In this document: positions 35,799-44,634 of the stretch, one piece after another
Numbering within the stretch: the first letter of the stretch is position 1
How the letters are laid out: every line of letters begins with the position of its first letter
Assembly: GCF_900111315.1 (NCBI RefSeq)
Contig: NZ_FOGU01000003.1
Location: forward strand, 62,001 to 126,000
Origin: Tranquillimonas rosea
GTDB taxonomy: Bacteria > Pseudomonadota > Alphaproteobacteria > Rhodobacterales > Rhodobacteraceae
Direction: 5' to 3'
DNA: 64,000 nucleotides
Notes under the pieces: generated by a model
Seen by the model: the letters and a program-made list of their open reading frames with translations, nothing else
Told to the model about the DNA's origin: nothing
The model's database searches: none
Translations under genes and position numbers: made by a program

Positions 35799-36673
35799 GC
35801 GAGGAAGTGCATCACTTCGCGCGACTGGGTCTCGAGCGACCGGCGCATCTTGGTGAACGCCGCCGCCTCGAGCTGTCGGACCCGCTCTTTCGAGAGGCCC
35901 AGCTCCGAGCCGAGGCTCTCGAGCGTCCGCGGATCGTCGCGCAGCTTGCGCTCGCGGACGATGAACTGCTCGCGGTCGTTCAGTTGCGACATGGCCGAGA
36001 CGAGCCAAGTGCGGAGCGTCCCCATGTCCTTGTCGTGGGCGACGCTCTCGGCGGCCTGCTGGCCCTCGTCCTCGAGCGCGTCGATCCACTCGCGCCCCTC
36101 GTCCTCGGCGGATTGCGTGGCGTTGAGCGAGTAATCCGAGCCGGCCAGGCGGCCTTCCATCATCTCGACGTCGTGGATCGGCACGCCGACCTCGACGGAG
36201 ATCAGCTCGCGCAGCTGATGACGGTCCATCTTCTCGCCACGGGCCGCAGCTTCACGCTCCAGCCGCGCCTGGACCCGGCGCATGTTGAAGAACAGGGATT
36301 TCTGGCTGCTGGTCGACCCGGTGCGAACCATCGACCAGTTCCGCATAACGTAATCCTGGATCGACGCCTTGATCCACCAGACCGCGTAGGTCGAGAACCG
36401 CACGCCGCGATCGGGGTCGAACTTTTCGGCGGCCTTCATCAGGCCCAGCCCGGCTTCCTGGATAAGATCGTTCATCGGGGCGCCATAGCGCCTGAACTTC
36501 GCCGCCATGGATATCGCCAGCCGCATGTAGGCGGTCACGAGCCGGTGCAGTGCCTGCTCGTCGCGATGATCGCGCCAGGCATAAGCCAGTTCCAGTTCGG
36601 TTTCGGCGTCCAGCAACTCCGCTTGCATCGCGCGGCGCGACAAGGTCTGGTCGGTGAATCCATCGAGTGCCAT
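35795..36673 (-). CDS. rpoH: RNA polymerase sigma-32 (heat shock) factor
   Basis: 292 aa. Region 2 has [43 protein letters not shown] in slightly variant form, and the RpoH box is represented by [11 protein letters not shown]. Region 4 has [10 protein letters not shown]-type [37 protein letters not shown]. It directs transcription of heat-shock genes. Rhodobacteraceae often have two RpoH paralogues; I cannot say which this is. The intergenic 36674-36782 is shared with the divergent cobU gene. Confidence 0.94.
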   Translation of the reverse strand: [292 protein letters not shown]

Positions 36674-36782
36674 ACGTATTCCCCGCGGTAATTTTGCCCT
36701 GCGCAGCGCGCCCGGGCTGAATGCGTCAGACGTTACTGGTTACGGGGGGTAGACGCGTGCGGATTACAGAAAGTTCCGTTGG

Positions 36783-37316
36783 ATGTTGTCAAAAGTTACT
36801 CTCGTCCTAGGCGGGGCGAGTTCCGGAAAATCGGATATCGCCGAGAAATTCGTTCTTAAAAGCGGGTTACCGCGGGTCTATGTCGCCACCGCCCAGGCGT
36901 TCGACGAAGAAATGCGGGCCAAGATAAAGCGGCACCGCGCGGCGCGGGGCGAGGCGTGGACCACGCTCGAGGCCCCGTTCGACGCCGCCGGGGCGATTTC
37001 CGGCCGGGACTCAGGCGAAATCGTGCTTCTGGACTGCGCGACGCTGTGGCTGAGCAACGTTCTGCTTGCCGACCGCGACGTCGACGCCGAAGGCGCGCGG
37101 CTGGTCTCGGCCCTCGCCGACGCGCCCTGCCCGGTCGTGGTCGTCTCGAACGAGGTCGGCCAGGGGATCGTGCCCGAGAACGCCCTCTCGCGCCGCTTTC
37201 GCGCCGCTCAGGGGCAGCTGAACCGGTCGCTCGCGGCAGAGGCGGGCACCGTCATTGGCGTGATGGCCGGCCTGCCCTTCGCGCTGAAGGGCACGCTGCC
37301 GGAGGGGCTGGCATGA
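36783..37316 (+). CDS. cobU: Adenosylcobinamide kinase / guanylyltransferase
   Basis: 177 aa with the P-loop LGGASSGKSDIAE and the family features YVATAQAFDEEMRAKIKRHRAARG (guanylylated His region), LLDCATLWLSNVL and VVSNEVGQGIVPENALSRRFR. It phosphorylates adenosylcobinamide and adds GMP for the nucleotide loop of cobalamin. It overlaps the phosphatase gene by 4 bp. I see no clear cobalamin riboswitch in the short leader. Confidence 0.94.
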   Translation: MLSKVTLVLGGASSGKSDIAEKFVLKSGLPRVYVATAQAFDEEMRAKIKRHRAARGEAWTTLEAPFDAAGAISGRDSGEIVLLDCATLWLSNVLLADRDVDAEGARLVSALADAPCPVVVVSNEVGQGIVPENALSRRFRAAQGQLNRSLAAEAGTVIGVMAGLPFALKGTLPEGLA

Positions 37317-37885
37317 CGGCGCGGCTCTGGTGGGTGCGGCACGGGCCGACCCATGCCTCGGGCATGGTGGGCTGGTCCGACGTGGCCGCCGACCTGTCGG
37401 ACGCCGCGGCGCTGGGGCGGCTGGCGGCGGTGCTTCCGCGCGACGCTGCGGTCGTCTCGTCCGATCTCGGCCGCGCGGTCACCACGGCGGACGCCATCGC
37501 CGACGGGCGGCCCCGCCTGCCTCACGACCCCGACCTGCGAGAGATCAATTTCGGCACGTGGGAGATGCGGCGCCATGACGAGATCACCGGGGACGAGGCG
37601 CAGCTGATCCGCCGCTTCTGGGACGAGCCCGGCGAGGTCACCGCCCCCGAGGGCGAAAGCTGGAACGACGTCTGCCGCCGCGTCTCGGCCGCCGCGGACC
37701 GCCTGGCGGCGTGGGGCGGCGAGATCGTCGCGGTCGCGCATATGGGCGCGATCCTGACCCAGGTGCAGAGGGCCACGGGCTTCGACGGATACCGGACGTT
37801 CGGCCAACCGATCGCCAACCTCTCGGTCACGACGATCGTCTTCGACGGCAGCTGGCGGATGGAAAGCGTCAACCGGTCTCCCTGA
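37313..37885 (+). CDS. Histidine phosphatase family protein (CobC-like)
   Basis: 190 aa. The catalytic RHG motif is in WWVRHGPTHASG, with a second His in VAHMGAI and the Arg/Glu residues in SSDLGRAVTTAD and LREINFGTWE. Coupling to cobU (ATGA) suggests alpha-ribazole-5'-phosphate phosphatase in cobalamin assembly; a general phosphoglycerate-mutase-like phosphatase is the alternative. Confidence 0.85.
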   Translation: MTARLWWVRHGPTHASGMVGWSDVAADLSDAAALGRLAAVLPRDAAVVSSDLGRAVTTADAIADGRPRLPHDPDLREINFGTWEMRRHDEITGDEAQLIRRFWDEPGEVTAPEGESWNDVCRRVSAAADRLAAWGGEIVAVAHMGAILTQVQRATGFDGYRTFGQPIANLSVTTIVFDGSWRMESVNRSP

Positions 37886-37957
37886 GCGCGAGGGCCGTTA
37901 ACCCTTCCTCAACGCCCCTGCACTAGCCGGTATCCCTGTCGTGCAGGAAAGGGGCCG

Positions 37958-38605
37958 ATGATCGCGCGCGCCTATACGGTGGCCTTCGAGGGGATCGAGG
38001 CCCGGCTGGTCGAGGTGCAATGCGCCGTCGCGCCGGGACTGCCCGCGTTCTCCCTCGTGGGCCTGCCCGACAAGGCGGTGAGCGAGGCGCGCGACCGCGT
38101 CCGCGCCGCGCTCAGCAGCCTGTCCATCGCGCTGCCGTCCAAGCGCATCACGGTGAACCTGTCGCCGGCCGATCTGCCCAAGGAGGGCTCGCATTTCGAC
38201 TTGCCCATCGCGCTGGCCCTGCTGGCGGCGCTGGACATCCTGCCACGCGACGCGGTGGAGCGCAGTCTGGCCCTGGGCGAGCTGTCGCTCGACGGCACGC
38301 TCGTTCCCGTGATCGGCGCGCTGCCCGCCGCCATGACCGCCGCCGAGGAAGAGCGCACGCTGATCTGCCCCGAGCCCTGCGGCCCCGAGGCCGCCTGGGT
38401 CGGCGCCGCCGAGGTGATCGCGCCGACCTCGCTCGCCGCCGCGATCCAGCATGTCTCGGGCCAGACGGTGCTGCCCCCCGCCGATGCCGGCGAGGTCAGG
38501 GCCGGCGATTCACGCCGCGACCTGCGCGAGGTGAAGGGGCAGGAGCGCGCCAAGCGCGCGCTCGAGATCGCGGCGGCGGGGCGGCACCACCTGTTGCTGT
38601 TGTAA
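37958..38605 (+). pseudogene. comM: comM (Mg-chelatase-like AAA+ ATPase), 5' fragment cut by the island
   Basis: The first 214 codons of ComM/YifB are intact: MIARAYTVAFEGIEARLVEVQCAV, LPAFSLVGLPDKAVSEARDRVRAAL, ITVNLSPADLPKEGSHFDLPIALALLAAL and the approach to the ATPase, KGQERAKRALEIAAAGRHHLLL. One island-derived codon (TTG) and a TAA then follow. The missing remainder, starting with Walker A, resumes in frame at 50231. Joining 38599 to 50231 gives 502 codons before the stop, the usual ComM length. ComM is a hexameric branch-migration helicase that helps integrate imported single-stranded DNA in naturally transformable bacteria, so this copy should be non-functional while the island is present. 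Confidence 0.93.
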
Positions 38606-38611
38606 CCAATT
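38592..38611 (+). other. attL: core TGTTGCTG plus right attP arm
   Basis: TGTTGCTG at 38592-38599 is repeated at 50223-50230. To its right GTTGTAACCAATT (38599-38611) is the partner of AATTGACCACAAC (50209-50221); their reverse-complement match is 10 of 13. The boundary between comM and island DNA lies somewhere in the 8-bp core. Confidence 0.8.
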
Positions 38612-38628
38612 GTTTGACGCGTTATAGA
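38600..38628 (+). promoter_or_regulatory. Possible promoter of the integrase within the attL arm
   Basis: TTGTAA (38600-38605), 17 nt, then TATAGA (38623-38628), each matching sigma-70 boxes at four of six positions, 25 bp before the ATG. If real, the promoter overlaps the attachment arm, so integrase binding could repress its own gene. Confidence 0.35.
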
Positions 38629-38653
38629 CGAAAGTAACGCCAAGGAAACCGAC

Positions 38654-40417
38654 ATGAAACAAGCATACAGCTACCTTCGAATGTCGACAGACGTCCAATT
38701 AACTGGCGATAGCCTACGCAGGCAGCTAGAAGCCAGCCGCGTCTATGCCGAGCAGAATGGCTATCAGTTAGTGGACAACTACAAAGATATCGGCGTTAGT
38801 GCGTTTAAAGGCGACAACGCCCAAAGCGGCGCCCTGAGCAAATTTCTTGCCGACGTTAAGAGCGGCAGGATCCCACAAGAAAGTATTTTAATCATCGAAT
38901 CACTCGATCGCCTAACCAGAAGCAAAATAACTGATGCGCTCGAACTATTCTTTTCCATCATTAATAGTGGAATTGGGATCGTAACACTATTTGACAACCA
39001 GTATTACACAAAGGAAAGCATCGACGACAATACTGGGCAAATACATATTTCTATAATCGCAATGATGCGGGCAAACGAAGAGTCGGAAACAAAATCGAAA
39101 CGCCTGCAAGCGGTCTGGAAGAAAAAACGAGATGAAATCTCCGAAATACCGATAACCAGTAAAGCGCCCTCGTGGCTGCGCCTAACTGACGATCGACGTA
39201 GCTTCGAAATTATCGAACATCGCGCCAAAACAGTTCAGAAAATTTTCGATCTCTATATTGGCGGCTTGGGCGTCTACGCAATTACAAAACATTTGAACTC
39301 CGACCTAGAAAACCACCCACCAATCGCAAAGGCCAAGCATTGGAACAAGTCATACGTAAACAAGATACTGAAAAACGAAGCAACAGTCGGAACATTCCAG
39401 CCACACAAAAAAAATGACGGCAAGCGAACGCCCGAAGGTGGCCCGGTTGAAGACTATTTCCCTCAGATCATCAGTATTGAAAAATTCACACGTGCGCAGC
39501 TCCTTATGAAGGAGCGACGAACGACCGGAGCCGGGCGGAAAGGAACTGAGTTCTCAAACCTATTCTCGCGCCTCGCATACTGCGGGAACTGTGGCGGCAC
39601 AATGATCTTTCGAAACAAGGGCCGCCCGCCGAAGGGACAAAGCTATCTTCTTTGCCAAAACTCATACCAAGGGAACGGCTGCACCTGCCCCCATTGGCGA
39701 TACGACGAATTCGAGAATAGCTTTCTTCGCCTTATTTCGGAGATCGATCTAAATGAACTTGAAAGCGAATCCAACGAGAACGCCGCCCATAAATCAAGCC
39801 TCAAGGAGAGGCGGGCAGTACTACAAGCAAAAATTGACGAGGCCGAGTCGAAGATATCCAATCTGAGTGAAAATTTAGGACTCCTCACCAACCCAACAGC
39901 CGCAAAGACTGTAGCACAAAAAATAGATGCCACGCAGTCCATGATAGATGAAGCCGAAACTAGCATTAAGCAAATCAACAGTGAACTCTTCCGGCTGGAC
40001 CACACACGACCATCGAAAGCAACTAACAGTACTCTCAAGCATTACGAGGATCGCTTAACAGGCACGACACCTGAGGAAGCGAAAATATTCCGAGCCGAAG
40101 TTCACGCCCTACTACGAGACTTGATTGAGAGGATTGAGGTTTTCAACGGCTTCGAAGTTCACCCGAGCGACGTTCCTGATCTCGTTCCGAATCGTCTCCT
40201 GTATCAACTCGCACAAGAAGGGTACACCGAAAGTAAACAGCTTGAGCAGCTATTTGAAAGCGACTATGGGAAGCGCCGCCTAGACGAATTTGAGAGAAAC
40301 TACGTGGTCAAGTTCCGGAACGGAACTCACAGACTGGTTTGGCCGGGCCTTGGGGGCACCATGCAGACTATCAACGAGTTCACTCTAAAAGCGAAGGAAA
40401 AGCATGGTTACGCCTGA
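38654..40417 (+). CDS. Large serine recombinase (integrase/excisionase of the island)
   Basis: 587 aa. The resolvase domain opens AYSYLRMSTDVQLTGDSLRRQ with the nucleophile Ser11; SLDRLTRSKITDALELF carries further active-site arginines. A recombinase domain follows (about 165-280, with GLGVYAITKHLN and WNKSYVNKILKNEATVGTF), then a zinc ribbon (YCGNCGGTM ... LCQNSYQGNGCTCPHW) and a long coiled coil (about 370-450). This is the architecture of phage and island integrases such as phiC31-type and CcrA/B. It has AAGGA seven nt before the ATG. It very probably catalysed insertion at comM; a recombination directionality factor is not evident. Confidence 0.93.
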   Translation: MKQAYSYLRMSTDVQLTGDSLRRQLEASRVYAEQNGYQLVDNYKDIGVSAFKGDNAQSGALSKFLADVKSGRIPQESILIIESLDRLTRSKITDALELFFSIINSGIGIVTLFDNQYYTKESIDDNTGQIHISIIAMMRANEESETKSKRLQAVWKKKRDEISEIPITSKAPSWLRLTDDRRSFEIIEHRAKTVQKIFDLYIGGLGVYAITKHLNSDLENHPPIAKAKHWNKSYVNKILKNEATVGTFQPHKKNDGKRTPEGGPVEDYFPQIISIEKFTRAQLLMKERRTTGAGRKGTEFSNLFSRLAYCGNCGGTMIFRNKGRPPKGQSYLLCQNSYQGNGCTCPHWRYDEFENSFLRLISEIDLNELESESNENAAHKSSLKERRAVLQAKIDEAESKISNLSENLGLLTNPTAAKTVAQKIDATQSMIDEAETSIKQINSELFRLDHTRPSKATNSTLKHYEDRLTGTTPEEAKIFRAEVHALLRDLIERIEVFNGFEVHPSDVPDLVPNRLLYQLAQEGYTESKQLEQLFESDYGKRRLDEFERNYVVKFRNGTHRLVWPGLGGTMQTINEFTLKAKEKHGYA

Positions 40418-41017
40418 CTCTTGCTTTCACGGCAGATCACACTCTGCTCGCCCGCACGGTATGCGGCAACTCTTTTGAGACCAACAAGGCAAGATGACGC
40501 TTCCGACCGCCAGCCGAATCACAAACCCTTGCTCTTCAGAGTCTACGAACAGGCATGCAGCACGCCCTACCGAACGAGTTTTATCTAACGTTTCATTCAA
40601 CGCATTCGAACTAGTGTCAGGGCAAAGGCATGGTCAACCCTTACAAACGCCCTAACAACTCGCCACGGTGAAGCGCGGTGCAACGGCGGCCATAGGTTAG
40701 CCGTCGAACCGACAACTTCGACACGAAGAATCGCACCACTCGTTCTGGGCCAACCCACGCCGAAGCGCCACCCAGCCCAACGATTCTGCTTTGTTGCGCA
40801 TCATTGGCCGACAACTCAAACGTAAGCGCGGGTTCCGGCCCGTCGCTGTCCGCGAACAAAATGCGCAAAGAACCCTCAATGCGGTGCTTCGTGTCACGGC
40901 CTCAAAGATGCACCCGTTTGTGACTATTCGCGACAAGGCACAGGACAGCAGTGCCACTATGGGTATAGGGCTGGACAAAAAACCTCAACTCGATCATGTA
41001 ATAATTGAAATTGAAAT
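40418..41017. other. 600-bp stretch without a convincing gene
   Basis: Between the integrase stop and the nuclease-like gene. The short open frames here (75-93 codons on either strand) overlap one another, lack ribosome-binding sites and show no protein-like pattern. It may hold promoter and attachment-related sequence or decayed DNA. Confidence 0.5.
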
Positions 41018-43258
41018 ATGGTTTGGATTGACGATATGCACGCAGATCTTACAGCCCCTGAAATAAAACGAGAACTTTCTGAACTTCGCAGCATCTGCGA
41101 TCAAATTCGCTCAAAAATATTAATGTATAACCCTCAACAACTCATTGGCGGCCTCTGGTCAACCATGTTGATGAGTTTAATCTCTAGATTTGATGACGAA
41201 GGCAATGGAAGCCTTCCAAACGTTACCGCCGATGAGAAACATGTCTTGTTCGCATTGGAATACCTCCACGCAACTTATGCAGCCGAAGGACTCCCCGACA
41301 CCACCGCGTCAAAAACCGTCGACGACGTTATCCTTAAGGAACTTCTTGAGTTATCTGAAAAGGCGATCACACAAGCTTTTCGTCTTGGCTTTTCTTCTAT
41401 TTCAGAGCATCTCGATAACGAAACCACAAGCCTTTATCAACTACAATCCACGATTCTGACGAATTGGGTCTTGATACGTGGCAGGCGATATCCGGTCATG
41501 GAAGAGGAGTTCCTCAATTATGTTCTCCAGCCTCATGACGCTATCATCCGAGAACTGTATGACATTTCCGCGCCAGACCTTGCTAAGGAAATACAGGCGG
41601 CTGCTGCCGCGGCTCGAGAAGGAATTGATCGAGCAAGAGACGTGATAGAAAGGTTATTGCAAAAAACGACGGACCAAGCCGATTCTGCTGAAACGAGCAT
41701 ATTGGCCATCTTAGAAGGCGGTGGCAATATGACCGACGAAGACCGCGAACAGCTATCTAGTGCATACGATGACATGATGCTTGGCGGTATTTTCAACGTA
41801 AGCAAGCAAACCAGTATTCCACATGATCTACTTGCAGACCTATGCTATGAAGCAGGCTCCGAAGATCAGTTCGTAGATGGATCCGATTTTTCCGGAACGC
41901 CACTTCAGACGCTACCAGCACGAGTTCGCCCCCTAGTTAAGATCGACGGTGACTATTTCTGTACTGAACCAAATTTTATACGAGACTCACTGTATCGCGC
42001 TTTACAACGGGCAATTATAGCGCGCAGACCAGAGTATCGGGAGGATTGGAACCGCCGGCAGAAAGAGATGTCGGAAGCAGCCTTTGCTGAATTGATGAAA
42101 AGCAGCCTCCACACGGCAAAAGTGTTCTCCGACGTTTATTACCCCATTGGAAAGAAGAAGTGGGCCGAGACCGATGGCGTCATCTTGATCGATGACGTAA
42201 TGATCTGCTTGGAAGCAAAGGCGGGAAGTGAGTCTCTTGCCGCGCCATCGTCAAATATGGCGTCTCACGTCAACAAGATCGAAGAACTTGTGATCAAGGC
42301 TTACCGTCAGGCCAAACGTTTTATCGAATATATTTATGCATCGGATGAAGCCCCACTTTATACAAAAGGCGATGACGGAACCTTCGTTGAGGTTGCACGG
42401 GTCAGAAAGGCCGAACTGCGGAAAGTCTATCCAATTGGTCTTACGGTAGAAGCGTTCTCTCCGTACTCGGCTGCTGTAAAGGAAAGAGATGACGTGATTG
42501 CAGCCGCCGATCAACATAACTTCATCTCATTGTCTATCGATGATCTGTTCGTATTGCGACGGTTGCTAAGTGGCGCAGGAGAGTTCCTACACTATTTGGA
42601 CGTAAGGCAGGCGCTGGCTGGTATGAAAAATGTAAATCTTTTCGACGAGATGGATCACGTAGGAGCATACATCTCAAACAACCGTATCGATCAACGTGTC
42701 AGACAAATGGTTGAAGATGAGGGTGCAGATTATATCACCATCGACGGCATGCAGGAAGATATACTGGATCCCTACTTCACCCATCCTGAGTGGCCGGATT
42801 GCCAGCCCCCCACCCAGAAGTATCCTGTCCGGACGCAAGAAGTTCTCGATGGGCTAGCCACTACTGCACAACCGGGCTGGCTTTCGGGAGACAGCTTCAT
42901 TCGTGACATGTCGGGCGAAGGTCGGGCGCAAATATCCAACCAATACGAGAAAGTACTTCCCAATCTTGCCCATAAAGTCTCAACATACTTTGCCGTTGGC
43001 GGTGAGATTACGGCCGTGTTTGCCCTCATAAGAGACAATGTCGATCCGGTCACGACGGATGTAATCCGAATCGCTGAAACAATCGCAATTTCTTTGAAGC
43101 AGCCAAATATTCGACTATTCGAGATCAGTGTGAGGCCAACTGGGAATGTTGTTGGAGTTGTCAGCAAGTCTGTGACTGCTCCGCCCGCTGTCAGGCAAGA
43201 CTACGCCGAATTGCTGGCTGATGCCGAAAAAATTCGTAGCAAGATGTTCGCTCTATGA
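41018..43258 (+). CDS. Large unknown protein with PD-(D/E)XK-like nuclease motif
   Basis: 746 aa, no signal peptide or clear membrane segment. I do not recognise the whole protein. At residues 384-403 the segment ETDGVILIDDVMICLEAKAG has the order D386, E399-x-K401 on predicted beta strands, the PD-(D/E)XK nuclease pattern, close in style to NERD or Mrr-like domains; VYYPIGKKKWA precedes it. The first ~370 residues look helical (SELRSICDQIRSKI..., ALEYLHATY...), including a charged helix AREGIDRARDVIERLLQ. The C-terminal ~300 residues are mixed. It is single-gene cargo next to the integrase, a typical place for defence genes; a stand-alone anti-phage nuclease is an inference. Start could be the ATG at 41018 or 41036. 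Confidence 0.7.
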   Translation: MVWIDDMHADLTAPEIKRELSELRSICDQIRSKILMYNPQQLIGGLWSTMLMSLISRFDDEGNGSLPNVTADEKHVLFALEYLHATYAAEGLPDTTASKTVDDVILKELLELSEKAITQAFRLGFSSISEHLDNETTSLYQLQSTILTNWVLIRGRRYPVMEEEFLNYVLQPHDAIIRELYDISAPDLAKEIQAAAAAAREGIDRARDVIERLLQKTTDQADSAETSILAILEGGGNMTDEDREQLSSAYDDMMLGGIFNVSKQTSIPHDLLADLCYEAGSEDQFVDGSDFSGTPLQTLPARVRPLVKIDGDYFCTEPNFIRDSLYRALQRAIIARRPEYREDWNRRQKEMSEAAFAELMKSSLHTAKVFSDVYYPIGKKKWAETDGVILIDDVMICLEAKAGSESLAAPSSNMASHVNKIEELVIKAYRQAKRFIEYIYASDEAPLYTKGDDGTFVEVARVRKAELRKVYPIGLTVEAFSPYSAAVKERDDVIAAADQHNFISLSIDDLFVLRRLLSGAGEFLHYLDVRQALAGMKNVNLFDEMDHVGAYISNNRIDQRVRQMVEDEGADYITIDGMQEDILDPYFTHPEWPDCQPPTQKYPVRTQEVLDGLATTAQPGWLSGDSFIRDMSGEGRAQISNQYEKVLPNLAHKVSTYFAVGGEITAVFALIRDNVDPVTTDVIRIAETIAISLKQPNIRLFEISVRPTGNVVGVVSKSVTAPPAVRQDYAELLADAEKIRSKMFAL

Positions 43259-43543
43259 TCAAGGAAACCTTTGCTTTTGCGGATGACGGCACTGGGCAGA
43301 CAGAATCGTTTTTAATTTTCGCACGAGCCCAAGCAATGCTGGCCACCTTCGACCTTCGCATCGGGAAATTTCATCCTGCGAAAGTGAAGCAAGCCTAACA
43401 GGCGGTCCAGCGTCTTGAGAACCTCTACCCTTTCGAGACATCGCCCTTGGACACGATCTTGCGTCTTACATGGGTTCAATATTGCATTTTGAGACGAATC
43501 TCATTAAGGTCTAGAGGTATTTGCAACGAGGAGACATCACTCG
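43259..43543. other. Leader region of the resolvase gene
   Basis: No convincing gene in these 285 bp. It contains a short inverted repeat at 43490-43503 and the ribosome-binding site of the TTG-started resolvase. Confidence 0.45.
43490..43503. promoter_or_regulatory. Inverted repeat upstream of the resolvase, possible res subsite
   Basis: TGAGA-CGAA-TCTCA inside ATTTTGAGACGAATCTCATT, 40 bp before the resolvase start. Small serine recombinases often bind such short dyads next to their own gene. No second copy was found nearby, so a full res site is not demonstrated. Confidence 0.4.
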
Positions 43544-44095
43544 TTGAAGATTGGTTATCGAAGGGTTTCTTCCGAGGATCAAAACCTTGCTCGTCAGGAG
43601 TTGGGCGAGACGGACAAAGTTTTCGAAGAGAAGGTTTCCGGCGGCTCTTTCAAGAACCGCCCTGCCCTGCGACAGATGCTAGACTTCGCACGGGAAGGTG
43701 ACGAAGTCATCGTGTTCTCGATCGACCGTCTGGCGCGCGATCTTCGCGACTTGCAGGAGGTCATACAGACACTGAACGACAAGGGTGTCGCCGTGACCTT
43801 CCTCACCGAGCGGTTGTCATTCACCGCAGACGCCGACGACGCGTTCGCCAAGCTACAACTACAGATGATGGGCGCCTTCGCTGAGTTCGAGCGCAGCATC
43901 ATCCGGAAGCGTCAGGCAGAAGGCATCGCCAAGGCCAAGGCAAACGGGGTCTACAAGGGTCGCAAACCGTCCATAGACCGCAGCGAGGTCCGCCGACTGA
44001 AGGATGCCGGCTTTGGAGCCACGGCTATTGCCGACGCCGTCGGGGCTTCACGCGCGAGCGTGTACCGGGTGCTGGCAGAGAGGTCGCCCCGATGA
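43544..44095 (+). CDS. Small serine recombinase (resolvase/invertase family)
   Basis: 183 aa. Starts at TTG (43544), supported by CGAGGAG about 9 nt upstream and by the family N-terminus KIGYRRVSSEDQNLARQEL with nucleophile Ser9. FSIDRLARDLRDLQ, AFAEFERSIIRKRQAEGIAKAKANG and a C-terminal Hin-like helix-turn-helix (GATAIADAVGASRASVYRVL) complete the standard form. Codon use is GC-richer than that of the integrase and nuclease genes, suggesting a separate origin within the island. It overlaps the next small gene by ATGA. Confidence 0.92.
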   Translation: MKIGYRRVSSEDQNLARQELGETDKVFEEKVSGGSFKNRPALRQMLDFAREGDEVIVFSIDRLARDLRDLQEVIQTLNDKGVAVTFLTERLSFTADADDAFAKLQLQMMGAFAEFERSIIRKRQAEGIAKAKANGVYKGRKPSIDRSEVRRLKDAGFGATAIADAVGASRASVYRVLAERSPR

Positions 44096-44358
44096 TCGAT
44101 CAACAGCTACTCGACACTGTGGCGATTGAGGTAGCGCGCGAGGGCAAGAACTACGAGCGTCTGCTACAGGCGTTTGGCGAAATCGGCATGGCAGACGACG
44201 GCATGCTGGACCTTGCCCGCCAGCGCGTAAGGGATAACGGACCGGGCACCGATAAATGGTCCGCACCCCTTCTTTCCATGAAAGACATGAAGGCGATACG
44301 CAGCCGCGTGAACATTGATCGGAATGACGATTGGGACGGAGGCGGCTCCGAGAACTGA
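44092..44358 (+). CDS. Small hypothetical protein coupled to the resolvase
   Basis: 88 aa, acidic and soluble, starting MIDQQLLDTVAIEVAREGKNYERLLQAF. No motif recognised. The ATG overlaps the resolvase stop codon (ATGA), so the two are co-translated; it could modulate the resolvase or be an unrelated passenger. It ends in an Asp-rich tail (RNDDWDGGG). Confidence 0.65.
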   Translation: MIDQQLLDTVAIEVAREGKNYERLLQAFGEIGMADDGMLDLARQRVRDNGPGTDKWSAPLLSMKDMKAIRSRVNIDRNDDWDGGGSEN

Positions 44359-44367
44359 GATCGAAGG

Positions 44368-44541
44368 TCAAGCCTGCGGGTGCGTCTTGCCCGTTTGGGG
44401 AATGGCCGTTGCGCCGTCCGCATCACTGGTAGCAACAAGGGCTTCTCGCGCAAGTTCGGTTAGCCCATACCGCTCAACGTAGTCGAGCAACGCCTTCATG
44501 CAGGCTGCGTCAAACCCTTCAAGTCCCCGCGGTGCGCGCAT
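44368..44541 (-). CDS. Small hypothetical protein
   Basis: 57 aa from the ATG at 44541, which has GGGAGG five to six nt upstream; the longer TTG-started frame is less likely. MRAPRGLEGFDAACMKALLDYVERYGLTELAREALVAT reads as two helices of a compact soluble protein. Function unknown. It is convergent with the resolvase-coupled gene. Confidence 0.6.
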   Translation of the reverse strand: MRAPRGLEGFDAACMKALLDYVERYGLTELAREALVATSDADGATAIPQTGKTHPQA

Positions 44542-44634
44542 TCTTGCCTCCCGTGTCACTCGACGCAAGTTCCTCGCAAGAACCGGTTAATGATCGGTTA
44601 ACATAGCAAGACTGGGTATCGTTAAGGGCCAGTC

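Noticed and set aside
40791-41066. 91-codon frame between the integrase and nuclease genes
   Set aside because: No ribosome-binding site, overlaps open frames on the other strand and the start of the nuclease gene, and has no protein-like pattern.
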